A stretch of 64,000 nt of DNA from Chryseobacterium nakagawai (lineage in GTDB: Bacteria; Bacteroidota; Bacteroidia; Flavobacteriales; Weeksellaceae). The position numbers and the translations under genes are program-made. The notes beneath the pieces were generated by a model. The model did not search any database and was not told where the DNA came from. It saw only the letters and a list, made by a program, of their open reading frames with translations. Below, piece by piece: positions 1 through 9,649 of the stretch (its first letter is position 1; each line of letters opens with the position of its first letter). The stretch is from contig NZ_LR134386.1 of the NCBI RefSeq assembly GCF_900637665.1, positions 4,890,501-4,954,500 on the forward strand. The letters are read 5' to 3'.

Positions 1-711
1 CGCCCCCAATGATTTTAATACACCTGCTGCATTATAAGATGGTGCTGCTGTATTTTCAAAAATATTCAGGTTAAAGAATCTTTTCAATTCCCCTGTATTT
101 TTGTCAATTTCCAGATCTCTGTAATTATTTGTATTTGCTCTGTCATACACTAAATCAGCTTTATGATCATCATTAAGGACAAAATAAAATTGATCTTTTT
201 CCTTCAATCCAAGCTTTCTAATCTCTGTGAATAAAAACCTGTTAAGATCATTATATGTCATCCTTTTTCTACCTTCAAAAGCTTCTCCTGTAGTTCTGAT
301 TACAGGCATTTTTCCAGCTTTATTCTGTTTTGGTGCCATTTTATTCAAAGCATAGTCACGTACTCCATACTTAAAGGAATTTGTATGCTCCACTCTGATT
401 GAAGACTTTCTATCAAATGCCATTGCTCTAAGTTCCTTATCCGTATATTTTGTTGGAGTTGTATCCAATTTATCCCAAGGAATAAAATTTCTTTCCCCAG
501 TCATTTCTAAAGCTTCAAAATCTTCAGTTGCATTGACTACGAACCCTACATTATTTGTAAGTTTTTGCATTTTGATACCATCAGTATCAATTGCAGCTAT
601 ATTTGGTCTTTTCAAGACTGCAATAAAATTGTCGTTGTAGTTTCTAAAGTCTTCTAAAAGCTGTGGATCTACATAGGTTCTTGTCCACAGGCCTGATTCA
701 AATTCTGCCAT
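1..711 (-). CDS. phage major capsid protein, C-terminally cut by window edge
   Basis: The reading frame is open from an ATG at 711 to the window edge (237 codons, starts MAEFESGLWTRTYVDPQLL). It has no stop. The protein lies 2 nt after the head protease gene on the same strand, the place of the major head protein in Mu-like phages (Mu order: protease/scaffold then gpT). Sequence features are those of a soluble structural protein: no signal peptide, no membrane segment, and a capsid-like start reading 'DPQLLEDFRNYNDNF'. Identity as capsid rests on position and general resemblance, not on a motif, so it is likely but not certain. Confidence 0.7.
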   Translation of the reverse strand, partial: MAEFESGLWTRTYVDPQLLEDFRNYNDNFIAVLKRPNIAAIDTDGIKMQKLTNNVGFVVNATEDFEALEMTGERNFIPWDKLDTTPTKYTDKELRAMAFDRKSSIRVEHTNSFKYGVRDYALNKMAPKQNKAGKMPVIRTTGEAFEGRKRMTYNDLNRFLFTEIRKLGLKEKDQFYFVLNDDHKADLVYDRANTNNYRDLEIDKNTGELKRFFNLNIFENTAAPSYNAAGVLKSLGA

Positions 712-713
712 TT

Positions 714-1886
714 TTATGATTGATATTTAGCGTTAAACAATGTTTGGAATTTTTCCGGATCCTGCGTGGCTAATTTCTCTAAGCCCTTAGGATCTTCTTT
801 TTGCCATTGAGCGAAATCCCAATTATCACGCCCTGATGCTACTTGATTCTTATCAGCATTTTGAATATGTGCCGAAATATTGGGAGCCACTGGCTTTACT
901 ACATTTCCGAAAACCATTTCGAGAGCTTCAACTCCGGAAGTTGCACCAATGGATTCATAAGTTTTCCTTTCATCATCTGTGAAAGTTTTACCAAGACCAG
1001 CAGCAGCACCATCAATAATGGCTTTAATTCTTCCACTTTCATACTCTTTGAGTTTAGTTTCAGCGGTTGTTTTGGCGGTTTCAGCGGTTGTTTTAGCATT
1101 ATTCACCGCCGTGAATTCATTTTGTAATGATTCCAATACTGCTGTATCAGAACTTTGAGCATTTACGCCCTTCAGAGCGAATGCAGCAATTAATAACTGT
1201 TTCATATTGTTATCGTTAAAATTTTCTTGTGGTTGTTGTGATTGTGGTTGCAGTTGTGGAAAACCCATAAATGCACTTACTGCGGGCGAAGGAACAGATG
1301 TAAGTAAGGCAGCATACATATTGTATACTTCCGTTTCTCCAACATCTTCAGGAACGAAAGAAGGATAAACAGTATCAACTGAAGCGGGAATAACTTCTGA
1401 AACCAAACCAAGATCAAGAGCTTCCTGAGCACTTAACCAGGTGTCAGCTTCAAGCCATGTTCTGACTTCTTCTTTAGATTTTCCAGTTCTTAAGATTAAT
1501 TTATGTTCAAAGTTATCTTCCATTAATCGCAAAAGCTTAGCGCTTGACTCATGATCCTTTGCATTTCCATAGGAGCCACTTGAGGGTGCGTGAATCATCA
1601 CGTATCCATTATTAACTATTTTCACTTTTTTGGAGGATAGTATGATAACAGCACCCATCGAGGCGGCTAATCCATCTATAATAATAGTAATGTCTGCATT
1701 AGATCTTTCAATGGCATTACACATGAGATTTCCAGCGAAAACACTCCCGCCATAAGTATGCATTCTGATTGTAATTTCAGAATACTTGCTTTCAAGCATA
1801 TTTAAATAATATACGAAGTCCTGACCATCATATTCCCATATGGTTCCGTACATCGTGAGCGTATTGTCTTTAATTCCGAATATCAT
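714..1886 (-). CDS. ClpP-type head maturation protease with C-terminal scaffold-like region
   Basis: 390 aa. Residues 1 to about 180 form a ClpP/crotonase-fold serine protease: TYGGSVFAG oxyanion stretch near 44-52, nucleophile Ser76 in DGLAASMGA, and His99 in MIHAPSSGSYG. Residues about 230-390 are Ala/Lys/Glu-rich and likely helical (repeats of TTAETAKTTAETKLKEYE type), as expected for a built-in scaffold, similar to Mu gpI/gpZ where protease and scaffold share sequence. A linker rich in Gln/Pro (about 210-225) separates the parts. Expected role: cleaving the scaffold during prohead maturation. It is the first gene of a minus-strand unit with the capsid gene, divergent from the terminase genes. 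Confidence 0.88.
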   Translation of the reverse strand: MIFGIKDNTLTMYGTIWEYDGQDFVYYLNMLESKYSEITIRMHTYGGSVFAGNLMCNAIERSNADITIIIDGLAASMGAVIILSSKKVKIVNNGYVMIHAPSSGSYGNAKDHESSAKLLRLMEDNFEHKLILRTGKSKEEVRTWLEADTWLSAQEALDLGLVSEVIPASVDTVYPSFVPEDVGETEVYNMYAALLTSVPSPAVSAFMGFPQLQPQSQQPQENFNDNNMKQLLIAAFALKGVNAQSSDTAVLESLQNEFTAVNNAKTTAETAKTTAETKLKEYESGRIKAIIDGAAAGLGKTFTDDERKTYESIGATSGVEALEMVFGNVVKPVAPNISAHIQNADKNQVASGRDNWDFAQWQKEDPKGLEKLATQDPEKFQTLFNAKYQS

Positions 1887-2008
1887 GTGTTCGATTGATT
1901 TTCAGCAAACTTAAAACACTAAAACACGGCTTAATAAATACTCCGCAAGGGTTGCCACTTTTTTAAAAAAGGGTCTCTAATTTTTGGAAGTTTGGCCAAA
2001 AGTGTACA
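1887..2008. promoter_or_regulatory. divergent intergenic region between protease and terminase genes
   Basis: 122 bp separate the minus-strand protease/capsid unit from the plus-strand terminase unit, so both late promoters should lie here. It is AT-rich and holds a 10-bp perfect palindrome, TTTGGCCAAA (1991-2000), 9 bp before the terminase start. No clean TAnnTTTG box is visible, which would fit late promoters that need a phage activator; that is inference. Confidence 0.35.
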
Positions 2009-2452
2009 ATGGCAAAAAGAGTTAACAATGAGCCAATGCGCGCGTATGCTGAAAAATTGTTTGTTGAAGAAGGAATGACCGCCAAGGCTATTGCAGCTGC
2101 AACAGATGTAACGGAACAGACTATAGGGCGTTGGCGTAAAGGAATACAGGGTGATATCTCCTGGGACGAAAAAAGACAAAGACATTTATCAGCTCCAAAT
2201 AACATTAAGAATGTCTTAATGACTGAACTCAGTGATCTTGCTGAGGGAAAAGAATCACGAATTGATGTGAAAGCAATTTCAGCCGTAACCAAGGCAATTG
2301 AATTACTATCTGACAAAGTTTCTGCTCAGATTGTAATGGCTGTTTTTAAAGAATTTGACTCTTGGATGGCCATTCAAGATCCGGAAGCCGCTATATCATT
2401 TCTTGAGTGGCATAAAATATTTCTCCTATACAAAGCACAACAGGAACAATAA
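2009..2452 (+). CDS. phage terminase small subunit-like DNA-binding protein
   Basis: 147 aa, directly before the large terminase and sharing one base with it (TAATG). The N-terminal third (about 10-45: AEKLFVEEGMTAKAIAAATD, then VTEQTIGRWRKG) is a clear helix-turn-helix of the type found in small terminase subunits, which bind phage DNA at packaging start. The rest is helical with no further motif. Mu-like phages have a small protein (Mu gp27-like) at this place. A role in packaging is inferred from position and the HTH. Confidence 0.75.
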   Translation: MAKRVNNEPMRAYAEKLFVEEGMTAKAIAAATDVTEQTIGRWRKGIQGDISWDEKRQRHLSAPNNIKNVLMTELSDLAEGKESRIDVKAISAVTKAIELLSDKVSAQIVMAVFKEFDSWMAIQDPEAAISFLEWHKIFLLYKAQQEQ

Positions 2453-4047
2453 TGAGTACAACAGATTTTAAATTAACAAAAGCCTTTGAAAAAATGCTCC
2501 AGGATTATGATGAGCATTGCAAAGGTATTAAACAATCTACTGGCTCAGGACTTAATCCAAACGAAACACCTACAGAAAGGAGAAAACAAAGATTAGAATG
2601 GGAAAAGGATTATATCACATGGTTTGAAGAATTTTTCCCGCATTATGCAAAAGTTAAATGTGCCTGGTATCATAAGAAACTGGCAGATTTAATCATTAAG
2701 AATCCTGTTTGTGATGTATTGGCTGAAATTTACCGTTCCGGAGCCAAGTCCGTTCATATCGACTTGGGTATTCCATTATATCTGTACGTAACCGGACAGC
2801 TTAAATTTATGCTTCTTTTTGGACAAACAGATAAGAAAGCTAAAAAGCTTATTTCTGATATCCAGGGAGAATTCTGTTATAATCAAAAATTCGTTCACTA
2901 TTATGGTAAGAAGTTCAAATATGGGGACTGGTCAGATGGGGACTTTACCACCACTGACGGGGCCAAGTTCATGACTTCAACACCAGGGCAATCACCAAGA
3001 GGACTTCGTGAGGGTTCATCACGTCCGGATTATATTGTATTTGATGATGTTGATACAAGACAGCGTGTTAACAATGATGATCTTTCTACTAAGCTATTTG
3101 ACTTCGCCTGGGAAGATGCCAAAGGTACATTTGATGAGGGTTCACCGTATCGTAGATTTGTTGTGGCAAACAACAACTTCCATAAAAACACATTGATTAA
3201 CCAACTTAAGGAAGAATTTAAGGTCATTACCAAGAAACTGAAGGAAGCCGGGCTTAAATCCACTTTCTTCACTCTAACGGTTCCTGCAGTTAAGGACCTT
3301 ACCACATTTGAACCAAACTGGCCAGAAAAGACTTCTGCTGAATACTGGAAGCTAAAATATTTATCTACCCCATACAGATCATTCATGCGTGAGTATATGC
3401 ATGTGCATATTGTAGAGGGTAAAATCTTTAAAAATGAATGGATTCAATACAAACAGCGTTTACAGTTCCGGGCTTATGATGCTTTAGTGTTTTATGGTGA
3501 CCTTTCCTATAAAGATGAAGGAGATTTTAAGGCAATGATTTTTGCTGGAAAAATTGGAAGGGAATTTCACATTCTAAACTCTTTTGTTCGGCAGACCTCA
3601 AGATATAACACCGCTCTTTGGCTTTATGAATATGTGAAGGATAATAATCTGTTAAGCTACAATATCTCATACTACATTGAAGGTCTTTTTGCCCAGGATG
3701 AATTTGTGAGCGATTTTGATGCCGTTGGTGATGAGCTTGGCTGGTATATCCCAGTGGTTGCAGATGAAAAAAGCAAGGCAGGAAAATTTGACCGTATTGA
3801 ATCCATGCAAGGATATTTTCAACGTGGTAACATTTGGTTCAATGAAAAAAATAAAGGATCTACAGACAATTATGAATTGGTAAATCAATTATTAGCCTTT
3901 TCAAGAGGCAGTGGAGCCCACGATGATGGTCCTGATGCTTTTCAGTCAGCCCTTAGTAAATTAAATGTTGCTGCTGCTCAAAATAAAATACCCCCCAGGA
4001 CAACAAGCCGAAAAGAACTCCAAGACCGTAACCCTAATAGATATTAA
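2452..4047 (+). CDS. phage terminase large subunit (packaging ATPase/nuclease)
   Basis: 531 aa, usual size for Mu gp28-like terminases. An atypical Walker A with RSGAKS lies at about 95-100, Walker B YIVFDDVD at about 194-201, and the RNase H-fold nuclease begins at about 345 with FYGDLSYKDEGD (first acidic ligand) and ends with HDDGPDAFQSAL near 485. It cuts and pumps phage DNA into proheads through the portal. It overlaps the small subunit by one base and is followed 3 nt later by the gp36-like gene, so it is in one operon with the portal gene. Confidence 0.92.
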   Translation: MSTTDFKLTKAFEKMLQDYDEHCKGIKQSTGSGLNPNETPTERRKQRLEWEKDYITWFEEFFPHYAKVKCAWYHKKLADLIIKNPVCDVLAEIYRSGAKSVHIDLGIPLYLYVTGQLKFMLLFGQTDKKAKKLISDIQGEFCYNQKFVHYYGKKFKYGDWSDGDFTTTDGAKFMTSTPGQSPRGLREGSSRPDYIVFDDVDTRQRVNNDDLSTKLFDFAWEDAKGTFDEGSPYRRFVVANNNFHKNTLINQLKEEFKVITKKLKEAGLKSTFFTLTVPAVKDLTTFEPNWPEKTSAEYWKLKYLSTPYRSFMREYMHVHIVEGKIFKNEWIQYKQRLQFRAYDALVFYGDLSYKDEGDFKAMIFAGKIGREFHILNSFVRQTSRYNTALWLYEYVKDNNLLSYNISYYIEGLFAQDEFVSDFDAVGDELGWYIPVVADEKSKAGKFDRIESMQGYFQRGNIWFNEKNKGSTDNYELVNQLLAFSRGSGAHDDGPDAFQSALSKLNVAAAQNKIPPRTTSRKELQDRNPNRY

Positions 4048-4050
4048 ATT

Positions 4051-4509
4051 ATGTTTATAACAGATGACGATTACAGCGTTTTAGTACGCAAAGAAATAAA
4101 GGACATTCTTCTTGAGGATTATTTTAAGGCAGAAGAAATCAGCGAAAGCGGAATCAATCAACGAAATACGAAGCTTGTAACTGCTGAACAAATGGCAATT
4201 CACCAGGTGAAAAATTATCTATCCGGAAAATATGACGTTCATAAAATCTTTACTAAAACAGGAGAAGAAAGAAACAGTCATATAGTAATGATAACACTTG
4301 ACTGTGCGCTATACCATCTCTACACACCTTTCCCTCGAAAGATGCCAGAAATAAGAGCACAAAGATATCAGGATGCTATTGACTGGCTAAAGTTAGCAGC
4401 TAAAGGAGAAAACACAGCAGATCTTCCACCCATAACTGATGGCAGTGGTAATAATATGATTGGGATAAAAATAAGCTCAAAATATACTCCCGAAAACAAC
4501 AGATGGTAA
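4051..4509 (+). CDS. Mu gp36-like protein (DUF1320)
   Basis: 152 aa. The start MFITDDDYSVLVRKEI and the later HIVMITLDCALYHLY and RAQRYQDAIDWLKLAAKGE match the DUF1320 (Mu gp36) pattern, a head-tail joining type protein found in many Mu-like prophages. It is 3 nt after the terminase gene. In Mu this gene lies after the capsid gene, whereas here it lies between terminase and portal, a rearranged order that I have also seen described for Bacteroidetes Mu-like phages only in general terms. Confidence 0.75.
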   Translation: MFITDDDYSVLVRKEIKDILLEDYFKAEEISESGINQRNTKLVTAEQMAIHQVKNYLSGKYDVHKIFTKTGEERNSHIVMITLDCALYHLYTPFPRKMPEIRAQRYQDAIDWLKLAAKGENTADLPPITDGSGNNMIGIKISSKYTPENNRW

Positions 4510-4516
4510 AATAAAT

Positions 4517-4535
4517 GTTTAAACAATGTTTAAAC
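4517..4535. repeat. pair of GTTTAAAC palindromes before the portal gene
   Basis: Two 8-bp perfect palindromes GTTTAAAC (4517-4524 and 4528-4535) lie 3 bp apart in the 56-bp gap between the gp36-like and portal genes. This could be a protein-binding site or an accident of AT-rich DNA. Confidence 0.3.
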
Positions 4536-4565
4536 TCAAAATAAACACACTTAAAAACAATTCTA

Positions 4566-7088
4566 ATGAGAATATTCGGTTTTGATTTTTCACGCCAAAA
4601 AAGCCCCGTTTCTGCCGTTCCTGAAAAAAAAACAACAGGAAGGAGAAACCCCAAAATAACACAGGTTGTAGAATCATTCAAAGATAGCAGTCGAAAGGAT
4701 ATCCAAAAATGGAGACAAGCAATGACCGCAGCAAATAATCCTGAAGACCCAAAGTTTACTCTATATCATGATCTTGTTGACGACCTTATGACAGATGGCC
4801 ACCTACAGTCTCAGGTAGAGATGAGAAAGTCATCAACTCTTAATACAGATTACCAAGTAATCAACAGGAAAACAAAAAAGGTAAATGAAGACATTACATT
4901 TATCTTACAACAACAATGGTTTTACAGGTTTTTAGACGGCTGTATTGATGAAACTATAAGAGGTACTAATTTAGCTGAATTTATCTCCTTTCAGGACGAA
5001 AAAATTGTAATGAACTTTTTACCACGTCGTAATATAGTCCCCACAAGAAAGAAGATTTTTCCAGATATTACGAAGCCTCAGTTTATTGATTATAATAATC
5101 CAGCCTTTGATCCCTGGTTACTTCAGATTGGAGAAAACTTTAACCTTGGTATTATTAATAATATTATTCCAAATCTAATCTGGAAAAGAAATGTTATGCA
5201 GGCATGGTCTGAATTCTGTGAGAAATTTGGAATGCCTCTAATCACAGCAACAACTAATACTGCTGATTCAAAAGTTGTTGATGCAGTTCATGAAATGCTT
5301 TTAAATCTTGGACAAGCTTCTGTAGGAACTTTTCCCGTAGGTACAGATATTAAGTTTCAAGAAGCCAACAGGCAAGATGCCTATCAGGTTTATCATCAAT
5401 TCATGCTGGCTAATACAAATGAAATATCAAAAGTTTTAGTTGGATCTACAATGTTAAGTGACCAAGGAACCAACAGATCACAAACGGAAGTACATGAAAG
5501 ATCACTAGACAATAGAATTGCTCAGGCTGATAAAAGAAAAATCCAATTCCTAGTTAATGACCAATTGTTCCCATTATTAAGACTACAGGGATACAATATC
5601 ACTGAAGACGATATTTTCGAGTGGAAAACAGCCGAGCAGGAAACGTCCTTAACAGAGTTATGGACTATTACATCAGGATTATTAAATAACGGCTATGAAG
5701 TCCAACCGGAATGGATGTCCCAAACCTTCAACATACCAATTGAAGGCAAAAAAAAAACTCTGACGCTGGAACCTTCAGCTAATATTGCAGCTGGTTATTT
5801 TCCTACAAAGCCAGTTGCAACCCTTAAACAAGATCGTTATGATTTTACTTGTACATGTGGTAAACATAACTCACCTATTGACAGTATTTCAGGGGATAAT
5901 ATTAAAAAGCTTGTAAAGAAGCTTGTAAAAGCAGTTTTTGACAAAAAGAATATTGAAGGGGCAAAAGGAGAACTGATTGCATCTGAAGCATTACTAATGG
6001 TGAAAGGGCTTAGGAATAATTTCAAAACATTTAATCCCTACACAGGGCCGGATTTACTTGTATTACAAATGATGGAATACAATGTGTTTGAATTTTCCGC
6101 AAGTAAAACAGAAGCACGTTACGCTTCAATGATGGAATTAATGACAGATGGAGATTCAGGAATTCGTGATTATAATGAATTTGAAAAATTGTGTCTTGAA
6201 AAAACAGACGATCTTAATACCAGGTATCTTCAGACAGAATATAACCTTTCAGTCGCAGTTGGTCAAAATTCGGCAGCCTATGTCCGTTTTATGGCTGAAA
6301 AAGACACAGTAACAGACCTTGTACAATACCAAACAGTAGGTGATGAAAATGTCCGGGAAGCTCACCAGGTTTTAAACGGGAAAATATTTTCACTAAATGA
6401 TCCGGAGGCAATGAAACTTTGGCCGCCCAATGGATTTGGATGCAGGTGTGAAATGCTCCAATACATTGGATCAGGAAAAGCGATATCAGGGAGATCTGCA
6501 ACAGAGCTTATCTATTCCAGAGATGGAAATTACAAAGGATCTCAGTTTGAGATAAACAGAGGTGATCTTAAGAAAGTGTTTACACAAAAACAATTCTACA
6601 GTGTTAATAAGGGCCTTTCTGCTGATTTAAATAAAATGACATACAATGAATATGGTTTAAAAAAGTGGAACGATTTAAAAGCGAACTTGAAGCCTATCCA
6701 ATTAGATAAAACTATCAATGCAAACAATGTTGGAGAATTGTTCAAAAAGGAGAAGAAATCCGACTACATGGGCTACACTGATTACCTGGGTAGAAAAATG
6801 GTTTTACCTGAAAAAACATTCAACAGTAATACTTCAGGCAAAGCCCTCAAAGAAGACAAACACAAACTATTTCCCCATATAAGAGATATTCTAACTACTC
6901 CGGATGAAGTATGGTTAAACGAGTATGAAAAAAACACTTTTGCATCTAACTATGTTAAACATTACAATGATCGCGCTGTTATTGTCAAGGTCAATATTAA
7001 TGATAAGATGGAGGGACTTGAAGTCCTAGACTGGTACAATTTGAACAATGATGATGCTAAGCAAAGAACAGGCATCAAAATAAAATAA
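4566..7088 (+). CDS. phage portal (DUF935) fused to MuF and a C-terminal nuclease-like domain
   Basis: 840 aa, nearly twice the length of a plain Mu gp29 portal. Residues 1 to about 430 are a DUF935 portal (helical; contains the stretch EVHERSLDNRIAQADKRK near 310-325). A short Cys pair (CTCGKHNS, about 425) marks the linker. Residues about 480-660 are a MuF head-morphogenesis domain (Mu gp30) with GDENVREAHQVLNG near 591 and the conserved WPPNGFGCRCE near 618-628. Residues about 760-840 (FPHIRDILTTPDEVW, then YVKHYNDRAVIVKVN) resemble the small PBECR-type nuclease/toxin domains that are often attached to MuF proteins. Such domains are injected or packaged effectors; activity here is not shown. 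Confidence 0.85.
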   Translation: MRIFGFDFSRQKSPVSAVPEKKTTGRRNPKITQVVESFKDSSRKDIQKWRQAMTAANNPEDPKFTLYHDLVDDLMTDGHLQSQVEMRKSSTLNTDYQVINRKTKKVNEDITFILQQQWFYRFLDGCIDETIRGTNLAEFISFQDEKIVMNFLPRRNIVPTRKKIFPDITKPQFIDYNNPAFDPWLLQIGENFNLGIINNIIPNLIWKRNVMQAWSEFCEKFGMPLITATTNTADSKVVDAVHEMLLNLGQASVGTFPVGTDIKFQEANRQDAYQVYHQFMLANTNEISKVLVGSTMLSDQGTNRSQTEVHERSLDNRIAQADKRKIQFLVNDQLFPLLRLQGYNITEDDIFEWKTAEQETSLTELWTITSGLLNNGYEVQPEWMSQTFNIPIEGKKKTLTLEPSANIAAGYFPTKPVATLKQDRYDFTCTCGKHNSPIDSISGDNIKKLVKKLVKAVFDKKNIEGAKGELIASEALLMVKGLRNNFKTFNPYTGPDLLVLQMMEYNVFEFSASKTEARYASMMELMTDGDSGIRDYNEFEKLCLEKTDDLNTRYLQTEYNLSVAVGQNSAAYVRFMAEKDTVTDLVQYQTVGDENVREAHQVLNGKIFSLNDPEAMKLWPPNGFGCRCEMLQYIGSGKAISGRSATELIYSRDGNYKGSQFEINRGDLKKVFTQKQFYSVNKGLSADLNKMTYNEYGLKKWNDLKANLKPIQLDKTINANNVGELFKKEKKSDYMGYTDYLGRKMVLPEKTFNSNTSGKALKEDKHKLFPHIRDILTTPDEVWLNEYEKNTFASNYVKHYNDRAVIVKVNINDKMEGLEVLDWYNLNNDDAKQRTGIKIK

Positions 7089-7092
7089 TTAT

Positions 7093-9093
7093 ATGGCTAC
7101 TACAAAATTAATGATGCTTGTAGACCTATCGGCTAAGTTATTTAATAACGGATTGCAGAGGTTACAAAGCAGATGGAGTCAGGGCGTGGATCGAATGAAG
7201 GCTAAATATCAATCCTTGATTGATATGGTTCCCGGACTTGATGGAGCCCTTGATAAACTTAAAAACCCATCGGTGGTTTTTGGTGCTGCATTTATGGCAG
7301 CCTTTGGTTTTTTAAGCCAGGCAACAAAAATGGCCAATGATTGGGAAGTAAAGATGGCTGAGATTAACGTAACCGCCGGACTCTCAAAAAAAGAGCTTCG
7401 GGGGTTGTCAGATCAACTCCTTGATATCGGATCTCGGAACTCATCCAATTTAGATGAAGTCCCAAAGGCGTTTTCAAGGATTATCAGTGCTGGATTAGAT
7501 GTAAATCAATCATTGACGGCATTGGAACCAACCATGAGAGCAGCAAAAGCAGGATTTACTGATGTTGAAACGGTTGCAGGTGCTGGAGTTGCCACGATGA
7601 TGTCTTCAGGCAAAGACATCAATACGGTTTATGATGTCCTTTTTGAAACAGTAAAGGAAGGTAACGCAGAATTCAAAGACATAGCAAGATATCTTCCAAA
7701 AGTAATTCCACTAGCACGTAGTGTTGGTTATGAGCTGGAGTCAACTGCCGGTGCCTATGCTTCGTTAACTACTAAGCTAAGTGCCGAACAGTCTACAACT
7801 GCTCTGGAAGGGATTATGAGAACTTTATCTAACGCTGATGTTGCATTTGGTAAAACAGACAAGAAAACCGGAAAATACATTAGTGGCTTCCGTTCTTTAG
7901 GAATTAATATTTTTGATTCAGCAGGAAAAATCAGACCGTTGATCGACATTGTTATGGAAATTAATAAACAAATGGACGGGCTAACGGATGCTAATAGGAT
8001 TAAGAAATTAAGTGCGCTTGGCTTTGACCAATCAACTGCTTTAGGTTTCAATACTCTTGCTCAAGATGTAGAGGGGCTAAAAAAGGCTACTCTTGCAACT
8101 TCATCTGCACAAGGATCACTTGACCAGGCTTACATTGATTCATTGACACCAATGGAGCAATATCAGGTTATTCAGAATAATATTAAAGCTTCAATGATAA
8201 AACTAGGACAGGCGGCACTACCTTATCTTACTGCGGGACTTCAGAAAGCTGCACCATTATTTCAATGGATGTATCGTAATGTAGATACTTTAATTCCTGT
8301 TTTTGGTGCTTTTATTACCACACTTGGAATTCTTACCGTGGCAACCTGGGCGTGGAATTCTGCATTATTAGCCAATCCTGTCACATGGATAATTCTTGGG
8401 ATTTCTGCGTTAATAGCAATTATAGTACTGGCTATTGCAAAATATGATGAATGGGGCGCAACATTACTTTTATTTATGGGTCCAATAGGCCGTATTATTT
8501 CTGCTCTTAAAGGGATATATGACCATTGGGATTCTATTAAAAAAGCTTTTAATGATGGCGGAATAATTGGTGCGCTGGAAAGAATTGGAATAGTTTTATT
8601 GGATGTCATTGTCCAGCCTATTGAGCAAATGCTCAGCATGATGTCACATTTGCCAGGAAGCTTGGGAAGAGCGGCTAAGGATATGCAAGGAACCGTTAGG
8701 AAATTTCGTGAAGACATGGATCTTGTTGATACACCTGAAGAAGCATTGAAAAAGAAAAGACCTGAATATCTTGAGGCAATGAAAGCACATTCTGAAAAAT
8801 TGCTTGAGCCTAAAAACAAATTTGATCCTAAATCATTGTATGGAACAGAAGGAGGAGAATTTGCAGAACCAGGAAAAGATACTGAAGCTAAAAAGAAAAA
8901 GCTTAAAGAAGGGGTAAATAAAGCTACAGGAGAAGCTAGACAAGTCAGAAATATTACAATAACGATAGGTTCTTTAAACAATGGTGGAATTAATGTTAAA
9001 AATGATGAATTCAGAGGAATGACAAAAGCAGATGTAGAAAATTGGTTTAATGAGTCTATGATGAGAGTATTACGTAACGTAGAAACTTCTTAG
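7093..9093 (+). CDS. phage tail tape measure protein
   Basis: 666 aa, 4 nt after the portal gene. The N-terminal 100-340 region (KMANDWEVKMAEINVTAG, then LSKKELRGLSDQLLDIG) has the pattern of the TP901 tape-measure core domain. Two strongly hydrophobic segments follow (about 395-420 and 430-452), typical of tape measures, and a Lys/Glu-rich helical tail. It sets tail length and helps DNA passage. At 666 aa it is short for a long tail, but tail length cannot be read safely from it. The gene lies before, not after, most tail genes of Mu order, so the block is reorganised. Confidence 0.88.
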   Translation: MATTKLMMLVDLSAKLFNNGLQRLQSRWSQGVDRMKAKYQSLIDMVPGLDGALDKLKNPSVVFGAAFMAAFGFLSQATKMANDWEVKMAEINVTAGLSKKELRGLSDQLLDIGSRNSSNLDEVPKAFSRIISAGLDVNQSLTALEPTMRAAKAGFTDVETVAGAGVATMMSSGKDINTVYDVLFETVKEGNAEFKDIARYLPKVIPLARSVGYELESTAGAYASLTTKLSAEQSTTALEGIMRTLSNADVAFGKTDKKTGKYISGFRSLGINIFDSAGKIRPLIDIVMEINKQMDGLTDANRIKKLSALGFDQSTALGFNTLAQDVEGLKKATLATSSAQGSLDQAYIDSLTPMEQYQVIQNNIKASMIKLGQAALPYLTAGLQKAAPLFQWMYRNVDTLIPVFGAFITTLGILTVATWAWNSALLANPVTWIILGISALIAIIVLAIAKYDEWGATLLLFMGPIGRIISALKGIYDHWDSIKKAFNDGGIIGALERIGIVLLDVIVQPIEQMLSMMSHLPGSLGRAAKDMQGTVRKFREDMDLVDTPEEALKKKRPEYLEAMKAHSEKLLEPKNKFDPKSLYGTEGGEFAEPGKDTEAKKKKLKEGVNKATGEARQVRNITITIGSLNNGGINVKNDEFRGMTKADVENWFNESMMRVLRNVETS

Positions 9094-9094
9094 T

Positions 9095-9649
9095 ATGAGT
9101 GTAGAATTTCAAGGTGAATTTTTAGAAAAATTAAGAAGAGTAAATAAAGCAGCTTTTCTTAATAGATGTATTGGGCAAGTTGGCGTTATAGCCGTCAACT
9201 TTTCCAAAGAAAGATTTGTACAGAAAAATTGGGCGGACCGAAATCGGGAAGCCTGGGCTCCAAGGAAGCGCAGGGCTCGCGGGTCTATCCTTGTTAGATC
9301 TGCCAGATTAAAAAGAAGTATCCGAAAAATAGCACAAGGCAGCTATTATGTTTTTATTGGAACAGATGTTCCTTACGCTCAAATTCACAATGAAGGTGGA
9401 AACATTAATAAAACAGTTAGAATTAAGGCGCATACCAGACGAACTTCACCAAGAAGAACAAGAGATAGTCGTGGAAGATATCAAAGAAATGAAGGAGGAG
9501 GATCAACCCAAAATGTAAGAGCACACACCAGGAGAATGAATTTTACAATGCCAAAACGTCAATTTCTTGGTGAATCGGCACTGTTAAACAGAAGAATCGA
9601 AAGATTTTTATCACGCGAATTAGACAATGAAATAAGTAGAAACAGCTAA
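9095..9649 (+). CDS. phage virion morphogenesis / tail completion protein (Mu gpG-like)
   Basis: 184 aa, very basic. The stretch WAPRKRRARGSILVRSARLKRSI followed by YVFIGTDVPYAQIHNEGG is the hallmark of the phage virion morphogenesis family (Mu gpG). It starts one base after the tape-measure stop and shares one base with the next gene, so it is translationally linked. An Arg/Thr-rich insertion (about 105-145) is longer than usual in the family. Expected role: joining heads and tails late in assembly. Confidence 0.82.
   Translation: MSVEFQGEFLEKLRRVNKAAFLNRCIGQVGVIAVNFSKERFVQKNWADRNREAWAPRKRRARGSILVRSARLKRSIRKIAQGSYYVFIGTDVPYAQIHNEGGNINKTVRIKAHTRRTSPRRTRDSRGRYQRNEGGGSTQNVRAHTRRMNFTMPKRQFLGESALLNRRIERFLSRELDNEISRNS

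Noticed and set aside
8262..8981. 239-codon minus-strand frame inside the tape-measure gene
   Set aside because: Shadow of a well-supported gene; Ser/Ile-rich composition without domain features.
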